NCBI RefSeq assembly: GCF_003234115.2
Contig: NZ_CP126251.1
Coordinates: forward strand, 3,534,001-3,598,000
Length of the DNA stretch: 64,000 nt
Reading direction: 5' to 3'
Source: Curtobacterium sp. MCPF17_002
GTDB lineage: Bacteria > Actinomycetota > Actinomycetes > Actinomycetales > Microbacteriaceae
Positions 1 through 9,239 of this stretch are shown here, piece after piece. A program made the translations under genes and the position numbers. Positions within the stretch are counted from its first letter, which is position 1. Every line of letters begins with the position of its first letter. Under the pieces are notes generated by a model, which searched no databases, was not told the origin of the DNA, and was given only the letters and a program-made list of their open reading frames with translations.

Positions 1-1265
1 GGGATCGCCGCGCGGATGAAGATCTCCTCGAGCGCACGGGTCTGCGAGTTGGTCCGGTAGAAGACGGCCATGTCGCGGTAGGACATGCCGTCCTCGTGCA
101 GGCGCTGGATCTCGTCGGCGACGAACTGCGCTTCGTCGTGGCCGGTGTACCCGGTGAAGCCGATGATCTTGTCGCCGGCGCCGACGTCCGTGAACAGGTT
201 CTTCGCCTGCCGGTCGAAGTTGTTCGCGATGACGGAGTTCGCGGCGTCGAGGATGTTCTGCGTCGACCGGTAGTTCTGCTCGAGCAGGATCACCTTCGAG
301 TTCGGGAAGTCCCGCTCGAACTCGACGATGTTCCGGATGTCCGCACCGCGGAAGGCGTAGATCGACTGGTCCGAGTCACCGACGACCGTCAGGGACGCCG
401 GGGCGATCGACCCGTCGTTCTCGCGCATGCGGGCGACGTGCTGGCCGGAGTCCTCGAGCTTGTCGACCTGCTCGACCGGGACCGGCCGGGTGAGCTCGCG
501 GATGAGGGAGTACTGGGCGTGGTTGGTGTCCTGGTACTCGTCGACCAGGATGAACCGGAAGCGGCGCTGGTAGAGCGCGGCGACGTCGGGGAAGGCCCGG
601 AACAGGAACACCGTCTGCCCGATGAGGTCGTCGAAGTCGAACGCGTTCGCCCGGCGCAGGTCGTTCGTGTAGCGGCGGAACACCTCGGTGAACATGACCT
701 CTTGCGGGTCGTTCACGTTGATGTTGCGAGCGTAGGTGTCGATGTCCTGCAGCTCGTTCTTGAGCTTCGAGATCTTCGACGCCGCGGCGCCCACGGTCAG
801 CCCGAGCGAGTCCGCCTCGAGCTCCTTGATGATCCGCTTGAGCAGCGCCCGCGAGTCGGCGGAGTCGTAGATGGTGAACGACTGCGGGAACCCGAAGCGC
901 TTGGCTTCGCCCCGGAGGATCCGCACGCACGCCGAGTGGAACGTGGAGATCCACATGCCGTCGGACTCCTGCCCGACGAGTGCCCGGACCCGCTCGCGCA
1001 TCTCGGCCGCGGCCTTGTTCGTGAACGTGATCGCGAGGATCTGCGACGGCCAGGCTTCACGGTTCGCCAGCAGCAGCGCGATGCGGCGCGTGAGCACGCT
1101 CGTCTTGCCCGAACCGGCACCCGCCACGATGAGCAGGGACTCGCCGCGGTACTCGACGGCTTCCTTCTGCTGGGGGTTCAGACCCGCGGTGAACGGGTCG
1201 TCGTAGGCGCGGGAGCCCGCACCCTGGTCGGGCGCGGAGTCGAAGGGGTCCAGCACGATCGTCAT
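1..1265 (-). CDS. pcrA: ATP-dependent DNA helicase PcrA/UvrD, N-terminal part
   Basis: Superfamily 1A 3'-5' DNA helicase used in nucleotide excision repair and in removing proteins from DNA. The gene runs off the left edge, so only about 421 N-terminal residues are visible. Seen: Walker A GAGSGKT at residues 49-55, motif II DEYQDTN, motif III GDSDQSIYAFRGAD and motif IV NYRST, all in the UvrD/PcrA order, with the conserved FDFDDLI stretch before motif II. The ATG at 1263-1265 follows the GDPD stop codon by 12 nt. A TAGACT box lies 9 nt upstream, so it may have its own promoter as well as being read from the GDPD gene. The C-terminal 2B domain and tail lie outside the window. PcrA and UvrD cannot be separated by name here. 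Confidence 0.96.
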   Translation of the reverse strand, partial: MTIVLDPFDSAPDQGAGSRAYDDPFTAGLNPQQKEAVEYRGESLLIVAGAGSGKTSVLTRRIALLLANREAWPSQILAITFTNKAAAEMRERVRALVGQESDGMWISTFHSACVRILRGEAKRFGFPQSFTIYDSADSRALLKRIIKELEADSLGLTVGAAASKISKLKNELQDIDTYARNINVNDPQEVMFTEVFRRYTNDLRRANAFDFDDLIGQTVFLFRAFPDVAALYQRRFRFILVDEYQDTNHAQYSLIRELTRPVPVEQVDKLEDSGQHVARMRENDGSIAPASLTVVGDSDQSIYAFRGADIRNIVEFERDFPNSKVILLEQNYRSTQNILDAANSVIANNFDRQAKNLFTDVGAGDKIIGFTGYTGHDEAQFVADEIQRLHEDGMSYRDMAVFYRTNSQTRALEEIFIRAAI

Positions 1266-1277
1266 GTCCGCGACAGT

Positions 1278-2288
1278 CTAAGCGCGACCCCCGACAGCCG
1301 AGCGGGCGAGGACGGCCAGGTCGGTGTGGTCCGCGAACACGCCGTCGAGCCCGGTCCGGATGACCGACGTGAACCAGCGTTCCCAGTCGCCGAACGCCGC
1401 CACCTCACCGCCGCGCCGGAGCGGTTCCGGCAGGAACCGGTTCTCCGGCCGCAGGGTCCAGGTGTAGATCGCCAGGCCGGCGTCGTGCGCCCGGTCGACG
1501 ATCGCGCTCCGGACCGGCGTCGGGTCGTCGAGCGCGACGCTGTCCACCCCGGCCATCAGCGTGCCGAGCGCGACGCTGATCCCGTGGAACTCGGTCGCGA
1601 ACGACGCGAGCGCGTCCTCGGAGCGTTCGGCGGCGTAGGTGGGAGCCAGCGACCCGTGGGACGCGACCTCGTCCGGGGCGCTGCCCCGCGCCTCCTGGAG
1701 GTACACCAGCCGCCCCCCGGTGCCGCGCTCCCGCAGGTCGCGGAGCACGCCCTTCTCGAAGCACTCGACCGTGAGCCGCGCGTCCCCGCGCCACCCCGCG
1801 TCGCCGAGTGCGCCGTCGACGAGCTGCCCCATCGGGAAGCCGGCGCGGTCGAAGAAGTCGGCGTGCTTGACCTCGGCGACGAGGCCGACCGGCCGCGGTG
1901 CCGCGTCGAGGATCGCGAGCAGGTCCTCCAGCCGGAGGATCGGCTCCTCGCCGTCGTGCTCCGCGGAGTCCGGTCGCAACGACGGCAACCGCTCGCGGGT
2001 CCGGAGCGTCTGCAGCTCGGCCCACGTGAAGTCCTCGGTGAACCAGCCCGTCAGCTGCGCGCCGTCGATGGTCTTCGTCGTGCGGAGGTGCCGGAACTCC
2101 GGGTGGTCCGCGACGTCGGTCGTCCCCGAGACCTCGTTCTCGTGCCGGAGCACCAGCACGCCGTCCTTCGTCGGCACGAGGTCCGGCTCGATGGCGTCGG
2201 CGCCGAGCTCGACCGCGAGCTCGTACGCGCTCCGCGAGTGCTCGGGACGGTAGCCGGACGCGCCACGGTGGGCGATCACCAGGGTCAT
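1278..2288 (-). CDS. Glycerophosphodiester phosphodiesterase family protein
   Basis: 336 residues, predicted to hydrolyse glycerophosphodiesters to glycerol-3-phosphate and an alcohol. Seen: the GDPD N-terminal signature HRGASGYRPEHS at residues 7-18, the metal-binding EPD and the paired H-x-N motif (LRHENEV), and near the C-terminus the usual TWTLRPEN and GLDGVFADHTD stretches. No signal peptide is seen, so it is probably cytoplasmic. Glycerol-3-phosphate made here could feed GlpD, encoded 8 kb away, but the genes are not linked. The ATG lies 6 nt after a TAGGGT box, which points to a leaderless transcript. It is followed by pcrA on the same strand after 12 nt. Confidence 0.92.
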   Translation of the reverse strand: MTLVIAHRGASGYRPEHSRSAYELAVELGADAIEPDLVPTKDGVLVLRHENEVSGTTDVADHPEFRHLRTTKTIDGAQLTGWFTEDFTWAELQTLRTRERLPSLRPDSAEHDGEEPILRLEDLLAILDAAPRPVGLVAEVKHADFFDRAGFPMGQLVDGALGDAGWRGDARLTVECFEKGVLRDLRERGTGGRLVYLQEARGSAPDEVASHGSLAPTYAAERSEDALASFATEFHGISVALGTLMAGVDSVALDDPTPVRSAIVDRAHDAGLAIYTWTLRPENRFLPEPLRRGGEVAAFGDWERWFTSVIRTGLDGVFADHTDLAVLARSAVGGRA

Positions 2289-2294
2289 GCCGAG

Positions 2295-2300
2295 ACCCTA
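2295..2300 (-). promoter_or_regulatory. Putative -10 box (TAGGGT) of the GDPD gene
   Basis: TANNNT-type actinobacterial -10 element whose near edge is 6 nt from the ATG, so transcription should begin at or next to the start codon. No convincing -35 is seen. Confidence 0.45.
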
Positions 2301-2397
2301 CTGTCCGCCGATGACGACTCGGGTGACCGTGTGTCCGGAGTCACATGCGGGTGTTCGCAGGCCCCGGTTCCCAGCGGCCGGCCGGAGCATCGGCCGC

Positions 2398-3465
2398 ATG
2401 ACCGTCCACTCCCTCTCCACCGCCGTCGAGCACCGCATCGACCGTGCCGCGCGACGGATGCTCGACGCCGGGCACCAGCCGCACCGGCCCGTCCGGGTGT
2501 TCGTCACCGAGTTCCTGGTGTTCGGCGCGAAGCAGGCGTGGGCGTGCACGTTCGGCGCGCTCCTGCTGGCGACGATGGCGATCGTGCACCTCACCGTGCC
2601 CGCCGACGCCCGGAACGACGTGCTCACCGTCGCGGCCGTGCTCCTGCAGGTCGGGATGCTCGTCTTCGGGCTCGAGACCGTCCGGGAGCTCCGCGTCGTC
2701 CTGCTCTTCCACGTCGTCGGCACCGTCATGGAGGTCTTCAAGACCCACATGGGCTCGTGGACCTACGAACAGTCCGGCGTCCTCGTCGTGCTCGGCGTCC
2801 CGCTGTTCTCCGGCTTCATGTACGGGGCCGTCGGGTCCTACATGGTCCGGGTGTACCGGCTGTTCGACCTGCGGTTCGACCGGTACCCGCGGCAGTGGCT
2901 CCTCGCGGTGCTCGCCTGCGCCGTCTACGCGAACTTCTTCGGCCACCACTTCGTCTGGGACGCCCGGTACGTCCTGCTCGCCCTCGTGGTGCTGCTCTTC
3001 GCCCGGACGACGATGCACGTGCGGATCCACCGGACGGTGCTGCGGATGCCGGTCCTCGTCGCGATGGGCCTCGTCGCCCTGTTCATCTGGCTCGCCGAGA
3101 ACGTCGCCACCTGGGCGGGCGCGTGGTCCTACCCGGCGCAGGCTGCGGCCTGGCAGCCGGTCGCGCCCACGAAGATCGTGGCCTGGCTCCTGCTCATGCT
3201 CATCTCGGTCGCGCTGGTCACGTGGGTCTCCCCCGCCCTTCCGCCTGGAGGAACGGATCACGCCCGCCCTGCTCGTCTCGCCCGCCGGTCGGCTGGCTCG
3301 CGGTCGGCCGGCTCCCGGACGGCTGGCTGGCGGTCGGCTGGTTCACGACGTCTTCGGGGCGCGCGCGCAGCGGATCCCCATAGGCTCGCGGAGTCGAGGT
3401 CCTCCGGGGCCGCTTCCGCTCGCCGCGAATCCTCAGCCTTCCGCGATCGAGCGCCCCTAGGCTGA
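2398..3465 (+). CDS. DUF817 family integral membrane protein
   Basis: 355 residues from the ATG at 2398, which has a GGAG about 10 nt upstream. The first ~280 residues are strongly hydrophobic with around seven to eight membrane segments and match the DUF817 family: FGAKQAWACTFG, FKTHMGSW, GFMYGAVGSYM and NFFGHHFVWDARY are visible. DUF817 proteins are uncharacterised inner-membrane proteins of about 260-290 residues, so I assign no function. The last ~80 residues are unusual: Arg/Ser/Ala-rich and repetitive (RSAGSRSAGSRTAGWRSAGSRR), encoded by a GC-rich run built from GGCTGGC-like units. This tail may be a frame extended past the original stop. The domain ends near residue 280. Confidence 0.85.
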   Translation: MTVHSLSTAVEHRIDRAARRMLDAGHQPHRPVRVFVTEFLVFGAKQAWACTFGALLLATMAIVHLTVPADARNDVLTVAAVLLQVGMLVFGLETVRELRVVLLFHVVGTVMEVFKTHMGSWTYEQSGVLVVLGVPLFSGFMYGAVGSYMVRVYRLFDLRFDRYPRQWLLAVLACAVYANFFGHHFVWDARYVLLALVVLLFARTTMHVRIHRTVLRMPVLVAMGLVALFIWLAENVATWAGAWSYPAQAAAWQPVAPTKIVAWLLLMLISVALVTWVSPALPPGGTDHARPARLARRSAGSRSAGSRTAGWRSAGSRRLRGARAADPHRLAESRSSGAASARRESSAFRDRAPLG

Positions 3466-3496
3466 GAGGACTCTAATTTCCTAGGAAGAGGACACC

Positions 3497-4360
3497 ATGG
3501 CCTTCAAGCCCGGTTTCGACCAGTCCCCCGCCTTCAACAACCAGGGGCCCAACACCTGGGGTGGACGCGGCGCTGGTCAGCAGCAGGCCGGCTGGGGACA
3601 GACCCCGCAGCAGGCACAGGGCGGCATGACCCCCGAGCAGCTGCAGTACATGTACGACCGTCCGGCAGCGAGCACGGTCGACACCGACCGCATGTCGTAC
3701 GAGGACACCATCGTCAAGACGCTCCTCGCCTTCGGCGTGCTCGTCGTCGGTGCGATTGCCGGTTGGAACGCACCGATGATCGTCTGGATCATCGGCGCGG
3801 TCGCCGGGTTCGTCCTGGCACTCGTCAACACCTTCAAGAAAAAGCCGTCTCCCGGTCTCGTGCTGGCGTACTCCTTCGCGCAGGGCCTGTTCGTCGGTGG
3901 CATCTCGCACTATTACCAGGACGCGTTCGGCGGAATCGTCGTTCAGGCAGTGTTCGGCACGCTCGGTGTCTTCGCCGTCACGCTCGCACTCTTCGCATCC
4001 GGCAAGGTCCGCGCGACTCCGAAGGCCACCCGCTTCTTCCTCGTCGCCATGGTCGGCTACCTGGTGTTCTCGCTGATCAATCTCGTCCTGATGTGGACGG
4101 GCGTGACGAGCACGGCGTTCGGTGCCCTCGGCATCGAGCTGTTCGGCATCCCGCTCGGTGTCATCATCGGCATCTTCGTCGTGGTCATGGCGGCGTACTC
4201 GCTGATCCTCGACTTCGACCAGATCCAGACCGGCGTCCGGCGCGGCGCTCCCCGGATCTACGCGTGGACGGCGGCCTTCGGGCTCATCGTCACCATCGTG
4301 TGGCTCTACCTCGAGATCCTGCGCATCCTCGCGATCATCGCGAGCAGCCAGCGCAACTAG
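3497..4360 (+). CDS. Bax inhibitor-1/YccA family membrane protein
   Basis: 287 residues. The first ~65 residues form a Gln/Gly/Pro-rich soluble segment (QQQAGWGQTPQQAQGG). They are followed by about seven membrane helices, of which the last carries the family's acidic motif YSLILDFDQIQTGV. Actinobacterial members of this family usually have such an N-terminal tail. BI-1 proteins are pH-sensitive Ca2+ leak channels where studied (BsYetJ), but the bacterial role is unclear. The ATG at 3497 has AGGAAGAGG upstream. It is a single-gene unit ended by a strong hairpin 16 nt after the stop. Confidence 0.93.
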   Translation: MAFKPGFDQSPAFNNQGPNTWGGRGAGQQQAGWGQTPQQAQGGMTPEQLQYMYDRPAASTVDTDRMSYEDTIVKTLLAFGVLVVGAIAGWNAPMIVWIIGAVAGFVLALVNTFKKKPSPGLVLAYSFAQGLFVGGISHYYQDAFGGIVVQAVFGTLGVFAVTLALFASGKVRATPKATRFFLVAMVGYLVFSLINLVLMWTGVTSTAFGALGIELFGIPLGVIIGIFVVVMAAYSLILDFDQIQTGVRRGAPRIYAWTAAFGLIVTIVWLYLEILRILAIIASSQRN

Positions 4361-4375
4361 CGACCCCGACTCGGA

Positions 4376-4401
4376 GGGCCCCGGCGAACACGCCGGGGCC
4401 C
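4376..4401 (+). terminator. Rho-independent-type hairpin after the BI-1 gene
   Basis: Perfect 11-bp stem GGGCCCCGGCG / CGCCGGGGCCC with an AACA loop, followed by CTTCGTCGTC. There is little U-tract, as is common for high-GC actinobacterial terminators. Confidence 0.75.
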
Positions 4402-4493
4402 TTCGTCGTCCCCGGGCGCCGTCCCGGTGCCCGGCGCCCCGGCGCGTGCCCGGCGCCTGCCCGGCGCCCGGCACCTGCCGGGCCTCTGGACCG

Positions 4494-4863
4494 GCCGAGA
4501 TCGCACTTCGGCGGCCAACGCCGGCGCCGATGCGGCACGAAGTGCGATCTCGGCGCGCCCCGTCCGGCGGGCGGCGGGCAGGCGGGCGCGCGCGGCGGCC
4601 GGGCGGACCGGCCGGCACGAGGTCACGGGACACGCTGCGCGCGCGTCGCCGAGATCGCACTTCGGCGGGCGACGCCGGCGCCGATGCGGCACGAAGTGCG
4701 ATCTCGGCGCGCCCCGTCCGGTGCGGCGGCGGGCGGGCGCGGCGGGCGGGCGGGCGGACCAGCCGGCCGGCACGAGGTCACGGGACACGCTGCGTGCGCG
4801 TCGCCGAGATCGCACTTCGGCGGGCGACGCCGGCGCCGATGCGGCACGAAGTGCGATCTCGGC
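4494..4863. repeat. Three tandem copies of a 155-bp unit with a 17-bp-arm inverted repeat
   Basis: The gene-free spacer 4402-4919 holds three copies of GCCGAGATCGCACTTCG ... CGAAGTGCGATCTCGGC at 4494-4554, 4648-4708 and 4803-4863. The arms are perfect and the 27-bp loop is nearly identical in all three. The sequence between copies also repeats in part, including GCACGAGGTCACGGGACACG and a (C)GGGCGGGCGG run. The period is 154-155 bp. No supported coding frame is present; long frames here are products of base composition. Confidence 0.9.
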
Positions 4864-4919
4864 GCGCTCCGTCCGGCAGGCGGGCGGGCGGGCGGGCGGG
4901 CGGGCGCCCGGACGCGGAA

Positions 4920-4950
4920 GGGCCCGGCACGCGTGACGCGTGCCGGGCCC
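4920..4950 (-). terminator. Hairpin terminator of guaA
   Basis: Perfect 14-bp stem GGGCCCGGCACGCG / CGCGTGCCGGGCCC with a 3-nt loop, 15 nt past the guaA stop. On the minus strand it is followed by TTCCGCGTC. Confidence 0.75.
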
Positions 4951-4965
4951 TTCAGCGCGGGAGGA

Positions 4966-6546
4966 CTACTCCCACTCGATCGTCCCCGGCGGCTTCGACG
5001 TGACGTCGAGCACGACCCGGTTCACGTCGGGCACCTCGTTCGTGATGCGGTTCGAGATCTTCGCGAGGGTGTCGTACGGCAGACGGGTCCAGTCGGCGGT
5101 CATGGCGTCCTCCGACGAGACCGGACGGAGCACGATCGGGTGCCCGTACGTGCGGCCGTCACCCTGGACGCCCACGGACCGGACGTCGGCGAGCAGGACG
5201 ACCGGGCACTGCCAGATCTCCTCGTCGAGGCCGGCCGCGGTCAGTTCCTCGCGCGCGATCTTGTCGGCGGCACGGAGCAGCTCGAGGCGGTCCTTGGTGA
5301 CCTCGCCCACGATGCGGATGCCGAGCCCCGGGCCGGGGAACGGCTGGCGGCCGACGATGACCTCGGGCAGCCCGAGCTCGCGACCGACCGCACGGACCTC
5401 GTCCTTGAACAGGGTCCGGAGCGGCTCGACGAGTTCGAACGTCATGTCGTCGGGCAGGCCGCCGACGTTGTGGTGCGACTTGATGTTCGCCGTGCCCGCG
5501 CCGCCGCCTGACTCGACGACGTCGGGGTAGAGGGTGCCCTGCACGAGGAACTTGACCTCCCCCGCTTCGTCGGAGGCCTTCGCCTCGAGCACGAGTGCCT
5601 CGGCTGCGCCCTCGAACGTGCGGATGAACTCGCGCCCGATGATCTTGCGCTTCTGCTCCGGGTCGCTGACTCCGGCGAGGGCGTCGAGGAACTGCTGCTC
5701 GGCGTCGATCGTGATGAGCCGGACGCCGGTGGAGGCGACGTAGTCCTCTTCCACCTGCTTGCGCTCGTCGGCGCGGAGGAGCCCGTGGTCGACGAAGACG
5801 CACGTGAGCTGGTCACCGACGGCCTTGTGCACCAGGGCCGCGGCGACGGCGGAGTCGACCCCACCGGAGAGCCCGGCGATGACGCGCGCGGAGCCGACCT
5901 GGGCGCGGATGCGCTCGACCTGCTCCTCGATGACGTTCGCGGAGTTCCAGTCGCCCGGGAGCCCGGCGGCACGGTGCAGGAAGTTCTCGAGCACGGCCTG
6001 GCCGTACACGGAGTGCTTCACCTCGGGGTGCCACTGCACGCCGTAGAGCTTGCGCTCGTCGGACGCGAACGCGGCGACCGGGGTCGAGGCGCTCGACGCG
6101 AGGACCTCGAAGCCCTCCGGCGCCTTCGCCACGGAGTCGCCGTGGGACATCCAGGTCACCTGCGACCCCGGCTGGTCGCCGAGGAGCGTGCTCGTGCCCG
6201 GCACGAGCGTGACGTCGGTCGCGCCGTACTCGCGGAGGCCGGTGTTCGCCACCTCGCCGCCGAGCGCGGACGCCATGGCCTGGAAGCCGTAGCAGATGCC
6301 GAGCACGGGGACGCCGAGCTCGAGGATGTCGCCGTCGAGCGCGGGCGCGCCCGCTTCGTACACGGACGACGGACCACCGGACAGCACGATGGCCGCCGGG
6401 TCCTTCGCGCGGATCTCGTCCGCCGTGATGGAGTGCGGGACGATCTCGCTGTAGACGTTCGCTTCGCGGACCCGACGCGCGATGAGCTGCGCGTACTGGG
6501 CTCCGAAGTCGACGACGAGGACGGGACGCTGTTCGGTCTCGCTCAC
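4966..6546 (-). CDS. guaA: GMP synthase (glutamine-hydrolysing)
   Basis: 526 residues. Converts XMP to GMP with ATP and glutamine, the last step of guanine nucleotide synthesis. Seen: an N-terminal class I glutamine amidotransferase domain with the nucleophile Cys in GICYGFQAM and the catalytic His/Glu in QWHPEVKHS; an ATP-pyrophosphatase P-loop SGGVDSA; and the C-terminal dimerisation domain ending in [11 protein letters not shown], the expected GuaA C-terminus. Length is normal. The GTG start at 6546 overlaps the stop of the upstream DUF3817 gene by 4 nt (GTGA), so translation is probably coupled. guaB3 and guaB, which act before it, lie 7-14 kb away in the window. Confidence 0.98.
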   Translation of the reverse strand: MSETEQRPVLVVDFGAQYAQLIARRVREANVYSEIVPHSITADEIRAKDPAAIVLSGGPSSVYEAGAPALDGDILELGVPVLGICYGFQAMASALGGEVANTGLREYGATDVTLVPGTSTLLGDQPGSQVTWMSHGDSVAKAPEGFEVLASSASTPVAAFASDERKLYGVQWHPEVKHSVYGQAVLENFLHRAAGLPGDWNSANVIEEQVERIRAQVGSARVIAGLSGGVDSAVAAALVHKAVGDQLTCVFVDHGLLRADERKQVEEDYVASTGVRLITIDAEQQFLDALAGVSDPEQKRKIIGREFIRTFEGAAEALVLEAKASDEAGEVKFLVQGTLYPDVVESGGGAGTANIKSHHNVGGLPDDMTFELVEPLRTLFKDEVRAVGRELGLPEVIVGRQPFPGPGLGIRIVGEVTKDRLELLRAADKIAREELTAAGLDEEIWQCPVVLLADVRSVGVQGDGRTYGHPIVLRPVSSEDAMTADWTRLPYDTLAKISNRITNEVPDVNRVVLDVTSKPPGTIEWE

Positions 6547-6989
6547 CGAGCGGCCTCCTTCTCACGCTGCTGTGCAGCGGTCAGCTCGTGGTAGGTCTGC
6601 ATGGCCTTCTGCTGCATGCGGTGCTCGACCACGAAGGACATGAACGGGATGATGCCGCCCAGGGCGATGAGCAGGAAGCGGGACGGCCTCCAACGCATGA
6701 TGCTCCAGAGGCGGAAGTCGGTGAAGAGGTACAGGACGTAGAGCCAGCCGTGCGCGATGAGGATCGCGATCGACAGGTTGAACGTCCCCGGTGTCTCACC
6801 CGCGGTGCCGTTCGGCACGAAGAACGGACCGTTGCCGAGCTGCATCTCGAGCTGGAGCGGCGTGTACTTGATGATGACCTCGATCACGAGGGCCAGCAGC
6901 AGCACACCGGTGATGTACGCGGAGACGCGGTACCACTTCACCGCGCCCGGGATCTTCGGGATGTCGCGGGTTCGGACGGTCAGAGCCAT
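6543..6989 (-). CDS. DUF3817 domain-containing membrane protein
   Basis: 148 residues with about three to four membrane helices ([62 protein letters not shown]), matching the actinobacterial DUF3817 family. Function unknown. The ATG at 6989 is chosen because AGGATGG lies at a proper distance. An in-frame ATG at 6998 sits 1 nt past the SURF1 stop and would have no space for a ribosome binding site. It lies between the SURF1 and guaA genes in one minus-strand run with overlaps or gaps of a few nt; members of this family are often next to SURF1 or guaA in actinobacteria. Confidence 0.85.
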   Translation of the reverse strand: MALTVRTRDIPKIPGAVKWYRVSAYITGVLLLALVIEVIIKYTPLQLEMQLGNGPFFVPNGTAGETPGTFNLSIAILIAHGWLYVLYLFTDFRLWSIMRWRPSRFLLIALGGIIPFMSFVVEHRMQQKAMQTYHELTAAQQREKEAAR

Positions 6990-6999
6990 ATCGGCCATC

Positions 7000-7776
7000 C
7001 TACCGTCGGAGCGCAGCGGCTTCGGCGGCGAGCGCGGCATCGCGCTCGTCCTCCTGCTCGCGCTCCCAGGCGTCCTTCACGAACCGGTACCAGAGGAACA
7101 CGGCGAACCCGGCGAACACGACCCACTCGATCGCGTAGAAGAGGTTGAGCCAGTCGAACTGGACCTCACGCGTGGGGGCACGGTCGGCGATGGTGCCGAG
7201 GTCGGCGGCCTTCGCGGTGGTGCCGTCGGCGACGACGTACCCGAGGTACACCCGGTCGTCGAAGGACTTCCACGTGTTCACGAACCGGGCCGGCGCGACA
7301 GCCGAGTACTCGCCCTTGTCGTAGGTGTCCTGGTCGGGCGACTCGGCCGGGTAGTACCGGCCCTCGATCGTCATGCGTGCGCCGTCGGTCAGACGGTCAC
7401 CACCGGCGACGGCGTCGTTCCGCTGGTCGGACCATCCGATCACGACCGGGAGGCTCGCCCCGCTTCCGGCGTCCACCAGGTGTCCGACGGTCTGGTACGT
7501 CCCACCCCCGCTGCGACCGGTCAGGACGGTAGTGTCACCGGCGACGAACGTGCCGGTGACGGTCACCTTCTGGCCGGCGAGCGTCTCCGTCGTGGGCTGC
7601 ATCGGCTTCGTCACGGCGTCGAGCGTCTTGCGGGTCTCGGTGGTCGCCGGCAGTGGCTGGCCGTTGGCGATGCTGCGCTCGAGCTGCCACTTGCCCAGCC
7701 CCGCGAACACCGCCGCGAGCACGAGCGCCAGCAACAGCAGCGCGATCCACCTCGGTCGTCGGGCTACGGCCCACAT
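7000..7776 (-). CDS. SURF1 family protein, cytochrome oxidase biogenesis
   Basis: 258 residues. SURF1 proteins help assemble heme a3 into aa3-type cytochrome c oxidase. Seen: an N-terminal membrane helix at about residues 8-25, a large outside-facing domain with the usual LERSIANGQ, GTYQTVGHLVD and EGRYYPAE stretches, and a C-terminal helix at about residues 210-235 (WLNLFYAIEWVVFAGFAVFLWYRF), followed by a charged tail. The ATG at 7776 lies 5 nt beyond the antiporter stop, so the two are probably co-transcribed. CGGAG lies about 12 nt upstream of the start. Confidence 0.92.
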   Translation of the reverse strand: MWAVARRPRWIALLLLALVLAAVFAGLGKWQLERSIANGQPLPATTETRKTLDAVTKPMQPTTETLAGQKVTVTGTFVAGDTTVLTGRSGGGTYQTVGHLVDAGSGASLPVVIGWSDQRNDAVAGGDRLTDGARMTIEGRYYPAESPDQDTYDKGEYSAVAPARFVNTWKSFDDRVYLGYVVADGTTAKAADLGTIADRAPTREVQFDWLNLFYAIEWVVFAGFAVFLWYRFVKDAWEREQEDERDAALAAEAAALRR

Positions 7777-7781
7777 TCGTA

Positions 7782-9233
7782 TCAGTACTCCGGATCGCGC
7801 TGTCGCACCGGGCGTTCGGGACGCTCGGCGGGGATCTCGACGGACGACGTCACGGGTTCGTCATCCGGCTCCGGGGACCCATTCTCCCGCTCTTCCCTGC
7901 CCGCTGCCTCCACGAGGGCGAACTCCTCGGCGAACTGGCGGTCCCGCTCCGCGCGTCGGACGGCAGCGGCGTCGGCCGCGTCCGCCTCGACCTCGGCTGC
8001 TGCGGCGGCTGCGGCGGCCGCGGCAGCGGCCCGGCGCCCGCCGAGCCGCGACCGCAGTCGTGCGAGGCGGGCCGGACGGATCACCAGGCGACCGATGCGG
8101 TCCGAGTTCACGGCGAGGAGCGGTCCGAGGATCGCCATGACGAGGACGTAGAGGCCGGCGAACGCGGTGATCCGTCCCTCGAGCCCGGCGGCCGCCGACA
8201 GCGTCGCGAGGATCAGCGCGAACTCACCGCGGTTGACGAGGATGACGGCGGTGTTGATGCCCTGCTGGACGTTGAAGCCGTTCATGCGGGCGACGAGCTG
8301 CCCGGCGACCGCGTTGAGCACGACGGTCATGCCGATGGCGCCGAGCACGGGCCAGAGCACCTCGCCGAACGTCGACAGGTCGAGCCCGAGGCCGAAGTTC
8401 ACGAAGAAGAACGCCGCGAACACGTCGCGCATCGGCAGCGCCAGCTGTTCGATGCGGTCGCGGTAGCGGGTCGCACCGCAGAGCAGCCCGATGACGAATG
8501 CGCCGATCGCGTCGGTGACACCGAGCAGGTCGCCGATGCCGCCGAACATCACCGCGAGGCCGAAGAACAGCACGGTGAAGAGCTCGTCGTCACGGGTCGC
8601 GAAGATCTTCGACACCCACTTGCCGGCGAACCGGGCGAGGGTGAACATCACGATGAGGAACCCGAACGCCAGCCCGAGCTTGCCGACCACCGCCCAGACG
8701 TTCGTGTCGCCGGAGAGCACCACGGACACGATCGCGAGGTAGATCGCGATGAAGACGTCCTCGATGACGGTCACGCCGAGGATCATCGGCGTCTCGTCGT
8801 TCGCGAGCCGTCGCAGCTCGATGAGGAGCTTCGTGACGATCGCGCTCGACGAGGTGGCCGTCATGCCCGCGATGATCAGCGCTTCACGAGTGCCCCAGCC
8901 GAGCGAGAACCCGAACGCGAACCCGACGCCCATGTTGATCGCGACGTACGTGCCGCCGGACACCAGGAGCTTGCCCGCGTTGCCGTAGAACTCTTCCTGG
9001 TCGAACTCCAACCCGAGGTTGAAGAGCAGCAGGATGAGCCCGAACGTCGCGATCAGCTCGATCGTGTGCGACTCGACGCTCAGACCGATCCACGGCGTGT
9101 GCGGGCTCGCGATGAGGCCCACGATCATGTAGATCGGGATCGCGGGCAGGCCGATGGTCTTGCCCAGTCGTCCGAGGACGTAGGCGATGAGGAACAGGCC
9201 GCCGATGGTCAGCAGCTCACCACCCAGGTGCAC
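7782..9233 (-). CDS. Cation:proton antiporter, CPA2 family, KhtU-like
   Basis: 483 residues. About 12 membrane helices fill residues 1-380 (LLFNLGLEFDQEEF, SSSAIVTKLLIELRRLANDETP, and FVNFGLGLD are typical of KefB/KhtU-type CPA2 exchangers). The C-terminal ~100 residues are cytosolic, Ala/Glu/Arg-rich with coiled-coil character and no TrkA-N domain. The gene 6 nt upstream encodes a KhtT-like regulatory subunit with an RCK_C domain, so this pair resembles the Bacillus KhtTU K+/H+ efflux system. GTG start. K+ specificity is inferred from the partner; Na+ is not excluded. Confidence 0.9.
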   Translation of the reverse strand: MHLGGELLTIGGLFLIAYVLGRLGKTIGLPAIPIYMIVGLIASPHTPWIGLSVESHTIELIATFGLILLLFNLGLEFDQEEFYGNAGKLLVSGGTYVAINMGVGFAFGFSLGWGTREALIIAGMTATSSSAIVTKLLIELRRLANDETPMILGVTVIEDVFIAIYLAIVSVVLSGDTNVWAVVGKLGLAFGFLIVMFTLARFAGKWVSKIFATRDDELFTVLFFGLAVMFGGIGDLLGVTDAIGAFVIGLLCGATRYRDRIEQLALPMRDVFAAFFFVNFGLGLDLSTFGEVLWPVLGAIGMTVVLNAVAGQLVARMNGFNVQQGINTAVILVNRGEFALILATLSAAAGLEGRITAFAGLYVLVMAILGPLLAVNSDRIGRLVIRPARLARLRSRLGGRRAAAAAAAAAAAAEVEADAADAAAVRRAERDRQFAEEFALVEAAGREERENGSPEPDDEPVTSSVEIPAERPERPVRQRDPEY

Positions 9234-9239
9234 CGGGGG

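Noticed and set aside
96..3383. A 1095-codon open frame on the plus strand across pcrA and the GDPD gene
   Set aside because: It is antisense to two clear genes, has Arg/Val/Asp-rich composition typical of a GC-rich shadow frame, and continues into DUF817 out of frame.
4402..4965. Short genes in the spacer between the BI-1 gene and guaA
   Set aside because: All frames are translations of the 155-bp repeat and lack start signals or family features.
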